Assembly (NCBI GenBank): GCA_010093485.1 | Contig: MU001494.1 | Location: forward strand, 1,953,937 to 2,017,936 | Reading direction: 5' to 3' | From: Karstenula rhodostoma CBS 690.94 | Lineage: Eukaryota; Ascomycota; Dothideomycetes; Pleosporales; Didymosphaeriaceae | Length of the DNA: 64,000 nt | Part shown: piece after piece, positions 46,869 to 56,506 of the stretch | How positions within the stretch are numbered: position 1 is the stretch's first letter | Layout of the letters: every line of letters begins with the position of its first letter | The notes under the pieces: generated by a model | What the model was told of the DNA's origin: nothing | What the model saw: the letters and a program-made list of their open reading frames with translations, nothing else | Database searches by the model: none | Position numbers and translations under genes: made by a program

Positions 46869-48234
46869 TCAGGGATTCTGCAGCGACTGACCCGCCAACC
46901 ACGCCGAGAACTCCCTTGGATTCCTCGTCTGCATGAACACCGTCCCAGGCCCTGTGAACTTGCACACCAGCCCCTCGGCCGCCGTGACGTTCGATATGAT
47001 GCCCCCCGACGCCACGCGCTCGAGCACGTACTTGCAGTTCCAGGCGACCAGGTGGTGGTTGTCGATGTAGTATTTTTCGTCTTTTTGCAGCTATATTACT
47101 CGTCAGCAACAACCCCCCGATTGAAGTGGGATAAGGGTAGGAGGAGGTGGTGCGAACGTACATCCTTCCTGATGATCGCGCCAAAGCTGGTAACCCAGAG
47201 GATCCCCTGCCCACTAATCTTGTACACGAACAGCCCCTCACCCGAGAAAATGGCTTTGCCGAGCCCCTGCGACTTGTATTCGGTGACGATGCCCTGCGTG
47301 CACGCGAGAAAGGCGTCCTTGCCAACGGACCACTGCTCGTGGCCGGCGAGCTTGATGATGGTGATGTCGCCGATGGAGGGGGGCGCGAGGAGTAGCTCAC
47401 CGGGGCCCGTATACGAAGACTTGGACATGTCACCGCCGACGAGGGCTTTTTTGAGCGAGAACTTGATGCTGCCTTTGAGGGTTACGGTGGGGGACATGGC
47501 GATCATGGCGCCTGGGGACTGTCAGCATACAACGCAATCCACACAGATGCCGATTGGATAAACATACCAGGCTTCGCAGTAAAGGGCGCCCCGATCGCCA
47601 GCTGCACCGTCAAGATGGTGTTTGTGTCTCTGTGGCTAACCCGATAGCTCCCGCCATTGAACGTGCCCACATCGTCCGTCTGCGTGCTCCCCGCACCCGC
47701 GCCGGCGCCCGCGAACTGCGGCTGGCTAGGCATCTGTTGTACCTGCACCTGCGGCTGCTTTTCCTGTTGCTGGACATACTGCTGGCTCATCTGCTGCGGC
47801 GGCATGCCCGGATGCGGGCTCGGACTCGGTGCGCCATAGGGGTTCTGTTGCGGTGCGGCGCCGCCGGGCGGGGGGTAGTGTTGCTGCTGTGCGTGGTGGT
47901 CGGGCGGCGGGGAGAAGTGTTGTTGGGCGGGTGGGGGCGCATAGTGCTGCTGCTGTTGCTGCTGTGCGGGAGGCGACGAGGGCGGGGGAGGGTAGGATTG
48001 GCCGCCTGGGGGTGGCGCGAAGTACTGCTGTGACTGGTCTGGAGTGTGTCAGGATGGAGTCGCATCAGAGGTGCGGTTGAGCGAGGAACGCACCTGGTGG
48101 GGCTCCGTAGCCTCCCTTGTCGGGCGGTGCTGGGATGGTGTCAGCTTCCTCTGCTTCCTCCATGTACTTTCATTGCTCTACGCACGTGGATAGTAATTCC
48201 CACCTGGCGGCGGACTGCCTTGGAACCCTGACAT
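46869..48234 (-). CDS. AIM24-family (TIGR00266/DUF124) protein with Pro/Gln-rich N-terminus
   Basis: Five exons, 48234-48204, 48129-48094, 48038-47568, 47511-47162 and 47090-46869, joining to 369 aa; the first two exons are only 31 and 36 bp. The N-terminal 120 residues are low-complexity Pro/Gln/Tyr (repeated PPP and QQQ, e.g. [17 protein letters not shown]). The C-terminal about 230 residues form the AIM24 beta-barrel-like domain: [71 protein letters not shown] and [19 protein letters not shown]. Yeast Aim24 is a mitochondrial inner-membrane protein that stabilises the MICOS complex. This protein has no obvious presequence, so it is more likely the cytosolic or endomembrane type in the same family. 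Function unknown. Confidence 0.88.
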
Positions 48235-48655
48235 GCTCAATGGATGATGTTGCGTCTCGCTCGATGGCCTTTCAGAGGATCGCGCTTCGTACAGGAACGG
48301 CGGGGACGCGATGAAGACAGGCTACAAGGAACAAAGAGCGGGTGGTCAGAACAACAGTCTCACGCGCCGTCCAAGGAACCCTCTAAGTAGGCATAGCTCC
48401 CCACGCGCGCGCATCTCCAGCTGCTCAGCCTCGCTGATGCTGATGGCCAGCGGAGTGTTAGCGGGGTCGACTAAGCGCCGTGAGTGCCCCTCGTCTGCAG
48501 CCCGCCCAATCAGAAGCAGCCCGCGGCCTCGTATCGCATCTAGCTGCACGGCACAGCAGACACTCACAGTGCGAAGCTTCTGGGCGTCAGGTACTGGGCA
48601 CGCTGGACGACTTGGCGCGAGTGAATGTCTTCTGCAAACCATGGACGAAGCCTGA
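48235..48655. other. intergenic upstream of the AIM24 gene
   Basis: Promoter side of the AIM24-family gene and the region before a doubtful plus-strand frame. No supported gene. Confidence 0.4.
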
Positions 48656-49081
48656 GGGAAGGCCGCTCCCGAGGTACGTACAAAATACTTTGTCGACGCC
48701 CATTTCAAGCGCCATCATCCGCATCCGCTGCTTGCATCTGGGGCAGTTCACCAGCGTCTCTTCTACAACCCCCGCGACCGCGGGATATACGTGCAGGTCA
48801 AAACTTCCTACCCCGCCGCCGAGGACAAAAGGGAGGCTGATGCGTTTGCTACATCCGTACATGAGATAGCGCGGGAAGAGGACAGGAAATCCGGAAGGAG
48901 GAACTGGTGGTTTGCAAATAACATGGTAGAGGGTATGGACCTCGCGGACGTTTATACCCCTGAGCAGATCCGCGAGATCGCTCGGGTGGGGTCAATTTGG
49001 AACGAAGGCGGTGTCGGGTGGTGTCCAACGGCGGAGGGGTGGCCGGCTGAGACGATTCTCCAGGCTGGGGAGGGTTCGTGA
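48656..49081 (+). CDS. doubtful hypothetical protein fragment
   Basis: An open frame from 48656 to a stop at 49081 without an early ATG; the first in-frame ATG is at 48791. The C-terminal part has protein-like composition (AFATSVHEIAREEDRKSGRR, VEGMDLADVYTPEQIREIAR, GGVGWCPTAEGWPAETI). An upstream exon would be needed for a full gene, but no join to the frame encoding NVFCKPWTKPEGRPLP (about 48606-48655) satisfies splice rules. It may be a real gene with an unrecognised 5' end, a remnant, or chance. No family recognised. Confidence 0.3.
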   Translation, partial: GKAAPEVRTKYFVDAHFKRHHPHPLLASGAVHQRLFYNPRDRGIYVQVKTSYPAAEDKREADAFATSVHEIAREEDRKSGRRNWWFANNMVEGMDLADVYTPEQIREIARVGSIWNEGGVGWCPTAEGWPAETILQAGEGS

Positions 49082-50107
49082 GGATACAGGACTTCGTGTG
49101 TGCCGAGGAGGCAAAAAAAACCCCCCCGAAGACGTGATTGCTACCCGATGGTGCGTGGAATGTGAAAATCCGTCATCAGCCGTAAAGACACCGCTCCAGG
49201 ACTATCTCTGCGTGCGTGGAGAAGAAGTCGGCCTGCATCTGTCTCTGATGGAACCTTCCAAATCTCGAACCCGAAGCGGTTGACTGGGAGCTCTTCGCGT
49301 ACTTTCCCACGCCGTGGCAAAACACAACAGGAAAACGGCGGGGTGTCGAAAATACAAATGCCCGAAACAGTGCTTCGTTGGATGAGCACAGCATGCTTTC
49401 CTCCCAGTACCTGCATCTGAAAGTGAGTAAATATGGATTATGCGAGTGTCGGGCATGACTCGCACGTTCGGTGATTTCCCTGGACTTGCAACGAGACCAA
49501 CGAGTGTCGTATGAAGCTTGAGGGATGTAGTGATGGGATTGTCGATTTTGCTCGCCGATGCAGGACCCTAGACTAAGACGTTGGGATGAAATCACCAGGA
49601 GATGCTCTTAGTACCCGTGTCTTGAACACGGTAACTAAAACTCCACTCGCTATTCAAAGAAGGGCCTATAATTTTTGAGCTGTTTGAAATCTTTGTGTTT
49701 TGGCACCCCACCGAGTTCCTTTACTGTGTTTTGCCGCGGCTTCCAGAAGCTTGCGAAGTATCATATTTGATTCAAAGAAGGGAGACTTCTTTTAACTAAT
49801 ACACCTGTGTGCGGCGCAAAGGATCTTCAATAATAGTGTCGTTGCACAAGGAGAGCGTGCTAGCAACGCGCTCACCTGACTGCGCGTTCTCCCCCGCTCA
49901 CGACTCAAATTAGCACGCGTTTCATTGCGTCATAGCCGATAGACTCCCAACGCTCAACACTTCTCTCATTTCGTGTCGTGTCCAAAATGCGATCCATAAT
50001 AGCATTTCACAACCTACACGTCTTTTCCAGAGATCTGGTAGAGAAGATCTACTAAGTTAAAATGCCCACGTTTAGAAGGCTTAGTGCGGACTAATATCTT
50101 GCTATAG
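49082..50107. other. intergenic; holds one dispersed-element copy
   Basis: Contains the element at 49665-49769 with perfect flanking repeats. Otherwise no coding signal. Confidence 0.5.
49652..49782 (-). repeat. dispersed short element, copy D (105 bp) with perfect 13-bp target-site duplication
   Basis: ATTCAAAGAAGGG occurs at 49652-49664 and 49770-49782. Between them, on the minus strand, lies a complete 105-bp copy. It begins CAAATATGATACTTCGCAAG, contains GAAGCCGCGGCAAAACACAG and GGGTGCCAAAACACAAAG, and ends CAGCTCAAAAATTATAGG. It is the best-preserved copy and defines both element boundaries. Confidence 0.9.
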
Positions 50108-50981
50108 ACAACTCGGTTTTGGACGTGGAGCTTAGAAATATACTAATGTTAGAGAGCTGCGATGTTATCCGGTACGCACGCCACTGCAGACGTTCGTAAG
50201 AACTGTACATCATGTAGATGTGCTAACTTGCACGCAGCCGCAAGATCCGCACCTTCCACGACTCAGGCGAGATGAAAGTCGGCGAATCCCAGAATGCTAT
50301 CAATGTCACCGGTAATGCGTATTCGCGCTTCATGGGCCAGAACGGCCCACGCAAGGGATTGGACAGCTCCGTGTACGACGCGGCGTGGGCCTTTTTCAAG
50401 ACGCGGGAGTTGAAGGGTATCAAGATGCCCAAGAAGCAGACTCCAGCGGCTGCAGGAACTGCATCGAATAGTGGCGTGCCGCATGCCGAGGGCATTGAGT
50501 TGGACTGGGAGAGGGAAGAGAAAGTGCCCGTGTTCGGTAAGTACCTGCTGAGTCTTCCCGGGTCTTTCGATCCTGACGAGAATACAGATCCATGTGACGA
50601 TATCAGGCGCAAGATCAACGCGCATCTCAAGTTTCCTGTCGTGACTCAAGCCGCCTTCCTTCGCAATATCGGGGCGCAATTCCACCCTGCGCACCGTGTG
50701 CAGTCTAGGTGAGCGCGTTCCGTTCCAAGAAGGGACCGTATGCTGGCAACACCTCGGCAGTGTACTATGGCGTGTACGTGTACTTCGAGAAGCCGAGGAT
50801 CCAGCAGAACAAGCCGAAAGGGAAGAAACGCGAGGAGATGGAAAGGCTACATGCCGCAACGGGCGGTATTGATCGCTCGAGGCCCAGAAACTCCTACTGG
50901 GTGCACGCGAGCTCATCTGTCTGGGAGGATCAATATGGAAGAGTTCACATTTCGGGACCAAAGGAGAATGTTGTATTGTAA
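50108..50981 (+). pseudogene. conserved fungal protein (DUF7726-like) with frameshift near the C-terminal third
   Basis: Exons read 50108-50171 (5' end uncertain), 50238-50536 and 50588 onward. The protein has two copies of the same module: CDVIRRKIRTFHDSGEMKVG then RFMGQNGPRKGLDSSVYDAA, and CDDIRRKINAHLKFPVVTQ then FRSKKGPYAGNTSAVYYGVY. Each module ends in a 'Gly-Pro...Gly' helix and an aromatic-rich helix, a layout I associate with fungal DUF7726 proteins of unknown function. Oddity: inside the second module the frame changes at about 50707-50709. VQSR is followed by a stop, while SAFRSKKGP continues in another frame; a one-base loss would explain it and no intron fits. The gene is probably inactivated or mis-sequenced. 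The true start was not found. Confidence 0.6.
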
Positions 50982-51137
50982 GAGTCGTCGATGGTGTTCG
51001 CAGTGGATTGATTTGTGTATGTACCAGTTTGGGCATGTGAACTGGTGTGCCCGGCCTCCACTATTAAACATCGAAATATTTCGTACGCCATAACGCCTTG
51101 CCGTGTAATGCAATCCGGTGTCTCGGCCTTATTGATG

Positions 51138-51576
51138 TTATATCGATGCGGCTGCCTCGACCGCGCCGGCGGCTTTGAATGCAGTTGGACTTGTGACGAC
51201 GATCTCGACGGGGTAGTTCCAGGTCATGAACTTTGCCCAGCCTGTGATTGTCAGCCATGGCGTCCTTTTCAGGTCGTTCTTCCAAGTGATGCAGATGAGT
51301 CTGGACCAAACTCGGTGCTTCTCCCGCTTCCAGCTCGATCCACTCACCCCAGTATGCAGCTTTCCGCCCAAAGTATTTCCCCACATACGGAACGAGTACC
51401 ATTGTCAGTAGCAACTCGAGTTGTTGCAATGACTCCCTCCATTCCCGCTCCGCATCCGACACGTACTCGTCATCGTCGACCGAGGATCCTGTGGTGGAGG
51501 AGGGTAGCGAGTTGACCTCGTCATCGGAGTCGCTGGGCGGGGGCTCGAAGAAGCTCTGACTGTTCGACAGGGACAT
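51138..51576 (-). CDS. MIM2: Mim2-like mitochondrial outer-membrane import protein
   Basis: Two exons, 51576-51348 and 51241-51138 (106-bp intron), encode 110 aa. The N-terminal half is acidic and disordered ([18 protein letters not shown]). It leads into [20 protein letters not shown] and [20 protein letters not shown], the single conserved helix and basic/aromatic patch of Mim2. In yeast, Mim1-Mim2 form the MIM complex that inserts alpha-helical proteins into the outer mitochondrial membrane. The conserved patch is completed only after splicing (WG|W), which supports the model. A longer antisense-type reading frame on the same strand begins upstream at 51738, but only the MSLSN start gives the family's size. 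Divergent from the eIF2-beta gene. Confidence 0.8.
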
Positions 51577-51912
51577 GGCGACGGTTGCAGGCGGTCGACA
51601 AGGCGAATTCGGGCTATCGTATAAGCATTGGCAGGGGTGTCGTGCTGCTGGAGATGGAAGTTGCGGGCGCCTGCTCGGTTGCGCTGCCGCTCGCATCGCG
51701 TCGATCACGACGCAACCAATCAGTGTGCGAGCCCGCATGAGTCACGGCTTATGTAACTATGACTCCGTCCACCGTTGCGGTGCGGCAAAAAGAGCATCCC
51801 ACCCCACGGCGGTGTGTGCACTCCACTACAACCTCCGGCACGACTCCATATCGCTACCATCCCAACAAACAATCCAGCTGCCACTGCTGCAGACGTCCCC
51901 GAAACCGCAATC
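51577..51912. promoter_or_regulatory. 336-bp bidirectional promoter region (MIM2 / eIF2-beta)
   Basis: Start codons of two divergent housekeeping genes are only 336 bp apart, so both promoters must lie here. No individual element is identified with confidence. Confidence 0.55.
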
Positions 51913-53094
51913 ATGGCTGATGTACGTCACGCACGCACGAAATCCCCACTTCACACATCACCCGCACGAACACATTCTCTCCCGTGTTGGGCGCACGCTT
52001 TACGCCTGCCGCAAGCGACATACCCGTCCAGGCACACCCGCCCAGAGCGCAGCTAACACGCCCCTACAGGTAGACGCCGCCGAGCGGAAACCCCGCAAAT
52101 CCGTTGCTTTCGAAGACAACCCCACCATCGTTGACAGCGACGGCCAGGTCACAGAATCCACCGCCATGAACGGGGACAAGGAGAGCGCAACGTCGCACGC
52201 TGCGAGTACGTCTCTCCAACGTGACGACTCCACGAACAACAATGCTAACGCACACATGGCAGGCGATGACAAGGCAGTCGACGAGGTGACCGACATGTTT
52301 GCCGGCCTCAGCAAGAAGAAGAAGAGCAAGAAGCCTAAGGCCGATGCCGATGCCGAAGGCGACGATGCCGAGGACGTGCTGTCCGCTCTCAAGAAGAAGA
52401 AGAAGAGCAAGAAGCCCAAGGTGGACACAGACGACTTCGAGGCACAGCTCGCGGCCAAGGTGGGCGACGAGAAGGAGGACGAAAAGGAGGAGCCCGAGGA
52501 GGAGCAGATCGAGGAGGGCGACATGATGAAGGGCACTGGCATCTGGGCGCACGACCAGACCAAGGAGATTCCCTACAACATGCTGCTCAACCGATTCTTT
52601 ACGCTGCTACACTCGCAGCACCCCGATCTCGCCTCGTCGGGCTCAAAGAGCTACAAGATCCCGCCCCCGCAGTGTCTGCGCGAAGGCAACAAGAAGACCA
52701 TCTTCGCCAACATCAGCGAGATTTGCAAGCGCATGAAGCGAACAGACGAGCACGGTACGTACCTTTCCCCCCCTCCTTCACCAACACTTCTGACATCTAC
52801 ACAGTCACACAATTCTTGTTCGCCGAGTTGGGTACCTCCGGATCCGTCGACGGTTCGCGCCGCCTCGTCATCAAGGGTCGCTTCCAGCAGAAGCAAATCG
52901 AAAACGTCCTCCGTCGCTACATCGTCGAATACGTCTCCTGCAAGACGTGCCGCTCACCCGACTCAGATCTTACGAAGGGAGAGAACCGTTTGTACTTCGT
53001 CACCTGCAACTCGTGCGGTTCGCGACGATCCGTGTCGGCCATCAAGACGGGTTTCTCAGCCCAAGTCGGCAAGCGGAGGAGACAGCAGGGTTAG
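51913..53094 (+). CDS. SUI3: translation initiation factor eIF2 subunit beta
   Basis: Part of the eIF2 ternary complex that delivers initiator Met-tRNA to the 40S ribosome; its N-terminus binds eIF5 and eIF2B. Four exons, 51913-51921 (only ATG GCT GAT), 52070-52205, 52263-52754 and 52805-53094, give 308 aa. The N-terminal lysine blocks ([10 protein letters not shown] and [11 protein letters not shown]) are the K-boxes; the yeast protein has three, of which two are obvious here. An acidic run follows. The conserved core is [19 protein letters not shown] and [20 protein letters not shown]. The C-terminal C4 zinc ribbon is [20 protein letters not shown]...CNSCGS. The 57-bp second intron is a multiple of three and open, so its retention would add 19 residues without breaking the frame. 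Confidence 0.93.
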
Positions 53095-54239
53095 ACAGGT
53101 GGCGAATGTTTTTGAGCATTTCCGTGTTTTGTTTTCTGGGGCTTGGCCAGGTTACATCCGGGTGTGCTAGCATGTGGACGTGGTTCAACGTGTGACGTGG
53201 ATCTGGGCTTAGGTTTTTCCTGTGAGACGATAAAATGGCATGACGGCAATGGATTGGTTCATGGGAAGGCGCATGCTGTTTTCATGTACCTACAGTAAGC
53301 ACGTAAATTAGAAACGCGTTGACGTAGCAGCAATTTCTTTTCCCGCGGCTGAGAGTGGTGTTGATTCTAACTGAAAGAGCATTGATGCTTAGCCATGCGA
53401 AGAAAGTGATCTACTCCTACCAATGGCCAATATCAGATCTTCTATCTCTCTACGATTTTGGACTTGTTACCACCAGTGCCCGGGATACAGAAGAGGACGA
53501 GGACTCTACTAAAGGTGCTTGACTTCAGATTGTTTAAGGACCTGGAGATCCGGGCTTGGCTTGAGTAACTTTGTATTATGCCCTGCGAGTAATGATAGCA
53601 GATCGCAGCACCTGTGGGTTGAGAGAGCAGCACTTGAGATGATTGGCGTTGCTTCTTTTGCCTGCCCTCTGATACGGAGACGCTCGACGTTTCTGCAGTA
53701 ATGGATAATTTCGATTTTGTTCGAAGACATGATTCTGATTTCGCTTCTATCTAGCGTTCAAATACGGTCTCTGAAGAGATTTTGAAACCGACAGCTAAGA
53801 CCAGGCACATCTGGAGTGCAAATAATGGTCACGCAACCTATGTGAAACAGCGGTTTCTCTACGTGCTTTCTTTGGAAGTAGTTCTGCTACCTCTGTGACG
53901 CTCAATGTGCGACGATCGCCCAGTCGGAGATCTACTGACACTACTTTTAAGTCCTGGCAATAGTTACTTGTTTGCTATACAGTGAATTGATTTGAGATGT
54001 CCATAAGCGGAGAAAAGATGTGTGGAAGAGTAGTGTAAAGAATGATAAACCTGCTTTCGCCCTTCGATTCCTGAGAAACTGAAGCAATAACTCAGTGTGT
54101 ATTTTGCAAATGTTGGGCAACTTATTCTAATGGAACAGTTGTGCAGAGTACCGGAGATAGGACTAGCAGCAATTTCCCGCGAGATACAGAAAGCGCGTCA
54201 AATCTATAGCGGCGAAATGTGCAGAGTTAAAAATTTTGT

Positions 54240-54334
54240 CAAATGTGATACTTCGCGCGCTCGGGCAAGCCGCGGCAAAACACAGTAAAGGAAATCCAGG
54301 AGGTGCCAAAACACAAAGATTTTAAACAATATCC
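54240..54334 (+). repeat. dispersed short element, copy E (about 95 bp)
   Basis: Starts CAAATGTGATACTTCGCGCG, contains GCAAGCCGCGGCAAAACACA and AGGTGCCAAAACACAAAG, and diverges from copies A and D after about AAACA (near 54331). No convincing flanking duplication. Confidence 0.75.
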
Positions 54335-54428
54335 AGTCGATTTGGTTGTATACTCCGCAAAAATAGATATAATGGGCAAGACGATGAATCGAACAGACGC
54401 AATTTAACAAAAAGATAATCCAAGGTTA

Positions 54429-54483
54429 GGAACTCCGGACTTCTCCGCAGACCTTTTCGGAACTCTGGACTTCTCCACAGACC
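54429..54483. repeat. 25-bp motif duplicated with 30-bp period
   Basis: GGAACTCCGGACTTCTCC with continuation CGCAGACC (54429-54453) recurs as GGAACTCTGGACTTCTCC with continuation ACAGACC (54459-54483). Confidence 0.7.
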
Positions 54484-54680
54484 GACTCCAGTAGGCCAGC
54501 TAATGGGTTTACTTGAATTATGAAATAAAGAGGGTAAAAATAAATATATATAGTACCAAAAGCTTCCTGAAATTGCACAAGAGATTGTGAATAAGTGAAT
54601 GAGCGCACGCAAGACGCTGATTAAGCAACACAGTAACATAGCCTCTCACAGGAACATGAAGACTAGATATAAGCTTGCCA

Positions 54681-54897
54681 ATAGATATGAACAGTTAATC
54701 CTAGGGTAACTCAGGCTATTATACAAGTTTTCGCCGATAGATATAAATAGTTAATCCTAGGGCAACTTGGGCTACTATATAAGTTTTCACTAACAGATGT
54801 AAATAGTTAATCCTAGGGTAACTCAGGCTACTATAAAAGATTTCGCCGACAGATATGAATAGCTAACCCTAGGGTAACTCAACCTACTATAAAAGTT
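54681..54897 (+). repeat. 56-bp minisatellite, about 4 units
   Basis: Units start at 54681, 54737, 54793 and 54849, exactly 56 bp apart. Each has AGATATGAA-like, then TTAATCCTAGGGTAACTC (palindromic CCTAGG core), GGCTACTAT(A), and AAGTTTTCGCC. Units three and four each contain TATAAAAG (54832-54839 and 54888-54895). The array ends about 185 bp before the ATG of the following gene. Confidence 0.88.
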
Positions 54898-55082
54898 TAA
54901 AATCTTGACCTAATACTGTATCGCCGGTGTTTGTACGTGAAGTGAGGGAAGGCATGCGGTCCGCTGCCTAATCAGCGAGCGTTTGCACTCCTCACTTGAC
55001 CGACCAAATCTCTCGCCTCGTCACTTGGTTTCCTTTCATAACAACACCACGGTTCCTTCGCAACCACACCAGCTGTGCCATC

Positions 55083-55713
55083 ATGGCGGACTCATTCATG
55101 ACATCCTTGCCGGTACGACCGAAGCGCGCACTCCCTACCGAAGATGTTGGGGAAAGCGCACCAGACATTGTCGATGCATCAGCAAGCGACAGGGACATTG
55201 CCCAGGTACGTATACCGCAATGGCGAGATGGAATTTTCATAGAAGCTGACGCTTTGAAAGCCTGTAACCCGCAAGATGAAGACCATTCAAGCTATCCAAG
55301 CCAACTGGCCCGATGCTTGGGACGGCACCGTCCTCCCCGCGGCAAGACTCGTGGATCGCGAAATCGCTCCTCGCATACACATCGACGGAAGGAAGGCTTT
55401 GATCAATGAAGACGATGTGGAGTTGCTGCCACCGGAGCAATGGGCTAAAGGCTTCGTGGATGCCTTGAAGCAGTTGAGCGATTACACCAAAGGCAACCGT
55501 ATGACCGCAATGAGCAGGTATGAGGTGATTGATAACATTTAGAACTTCTCGCTCACGCTATCCAGGCTGAGTTACGCCGTTAGCATGAGGATTCTGGCTG
55601 GAACGGGTGACAAGCAGTGGGATGGGTCACGGGAACGCTTCACTCGCGAAGCGTTGCCCAAGGACATAACCGACCTGTGCAAGAAGATGGAGGAAGAGCA
55701 GAAGAAGAAGTAG
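55083..55713 (+). CDS. small hypothetical fungal protein
   Basis: Three exons, 55083-55205, 55261-55517 and 55566-55713, joining to 175 aa with consistent phases; introns are 55 and 48 bp. The protein is hydrophilic. It starts MADSFMTSLPVRPKRALPTE, and the central part contains IQANWPDAWDGTVLPAARLV, INEDDVELLPPEQWAKGFVD and ALKQLSDYTKGNRMTAMS. The C-terminus is a charged helix ending in EEEQKKK. No signal peptide, membrane helix or recognised domain. Its upstream region holds the 56-bp tandem repeat with TATAAAAG elements, so those could be its promoter. Function unknown. Confidence 0.65.
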
Positions 55714-56506
55714 TACGAGCCTTCTCGGGGGCAAGGGCACGCGAGCATTATCATCTCTACGTCTTACCCGACCTATGCATCCTCACATAATACACTCAAA
55801 TTCCACCAGAAATACCAACCTGAGATCTAAATCACGTCCCTCTATTCCATAAAGGACATTCAGATCGCTCCAACAGACAGCCCGCGTTAAACAAGAGCAC
55901 CCGAGTAACCACAGCCACATCCGCAAACGCAGAGTCCGGTTTTCGTACACACCCACCAAGCCCTACACGTCCATCCACCCGTATTCGACTACCAAACGTG
56001 ACACGCCGCGCGCTTTTGCAAGCCGCGGCGAAGCGCAGTACAGGAACGGAATAGGGTGTCAGAAATGCACACGTATTCGACTAAAACTCCATCCTGCCAT
56101 CGCATCACCCAGTCCACGGGAACACCGCATGCTAGCACGCATCACCCGGACATACATCTTCGCTAAGACATGGACCTTCCGTCCTAGTTTGGCTGGCGGG
56201 AGTACAAGCGCGTCCCCAGACACGACATATCCCTCCGTGCTTATTCCTGACGCTACTCAGCTACGTCTTGCAATTTCTATCCCTTCAGCAATCGTATCTG
56301 AGTGACCCGGGGATCATATATCCGTCAACCACACTGCCGTCACCGTGGAAGGGAAGTAGACCTTGCCTCCATCAACACCACACCACACCACGCGACCAAG
56401 AAATCTATAACCGTAACAAAAGATGTCATTAACAGCCCAGGGTATCGTTCACATAAACCACCAACAGAAAACGCCACGCTATGACACGACTCTGCCCAAA
56501 CGACCT
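55714..56506. other. intergenic between convergent genes; holds one dispersed-element copy
   Basis: Contains element copy F at 55992-56071 with perfect flanking repeats. Otherwise no coding signal. Confidence 0.5.
55980..56083 (+). repeat. dispersed short element, copy F (80 bp) with perfect 12-bp flanking repeat
   Basis: CGTATTCGACTA at 55980-55991 and 56072-56083 flanks an 80-bp diverged copy. It starts CCAAACGTGACACGCCGCGC, keeps GCAAGCCGCGGCGAAGCGCA and ends AGGGTGTCAGAAATGCACA. Differences from other copies are often C for T and G for A. Confidence 0.82.

Larger units (their letters stand above)
53095..55082. other. 2-kb AT-rich intergenic region with several repeats
   Basis: No gene seen. 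AT-rich, especially 54300-54900. Contains a dispersed-element copy (54240 on), a duplicated 25-bp motif (54429-54483) and a 56-bp tandem repeat (54681-54897) that abuts the next gene's promoter. Confidence 0.6.

Noticed and set aside
51577..51738. 54-residue N-terminal extension of the Mim2-like protein
   Set aside because: Frame is open to 51738 but the extra residues are not part of the family's usual size, and the MSLSN start fits a 110-aa Mim2.
13586..56083. Dispersed repeats as introner-like elements or a CRISPR-type array
   Set aside because: Copies are intergenic and do not start with GT or end with AG as introns would. They are tens of kilobases apart with no regular spacers, and the genome is eukaryotic.
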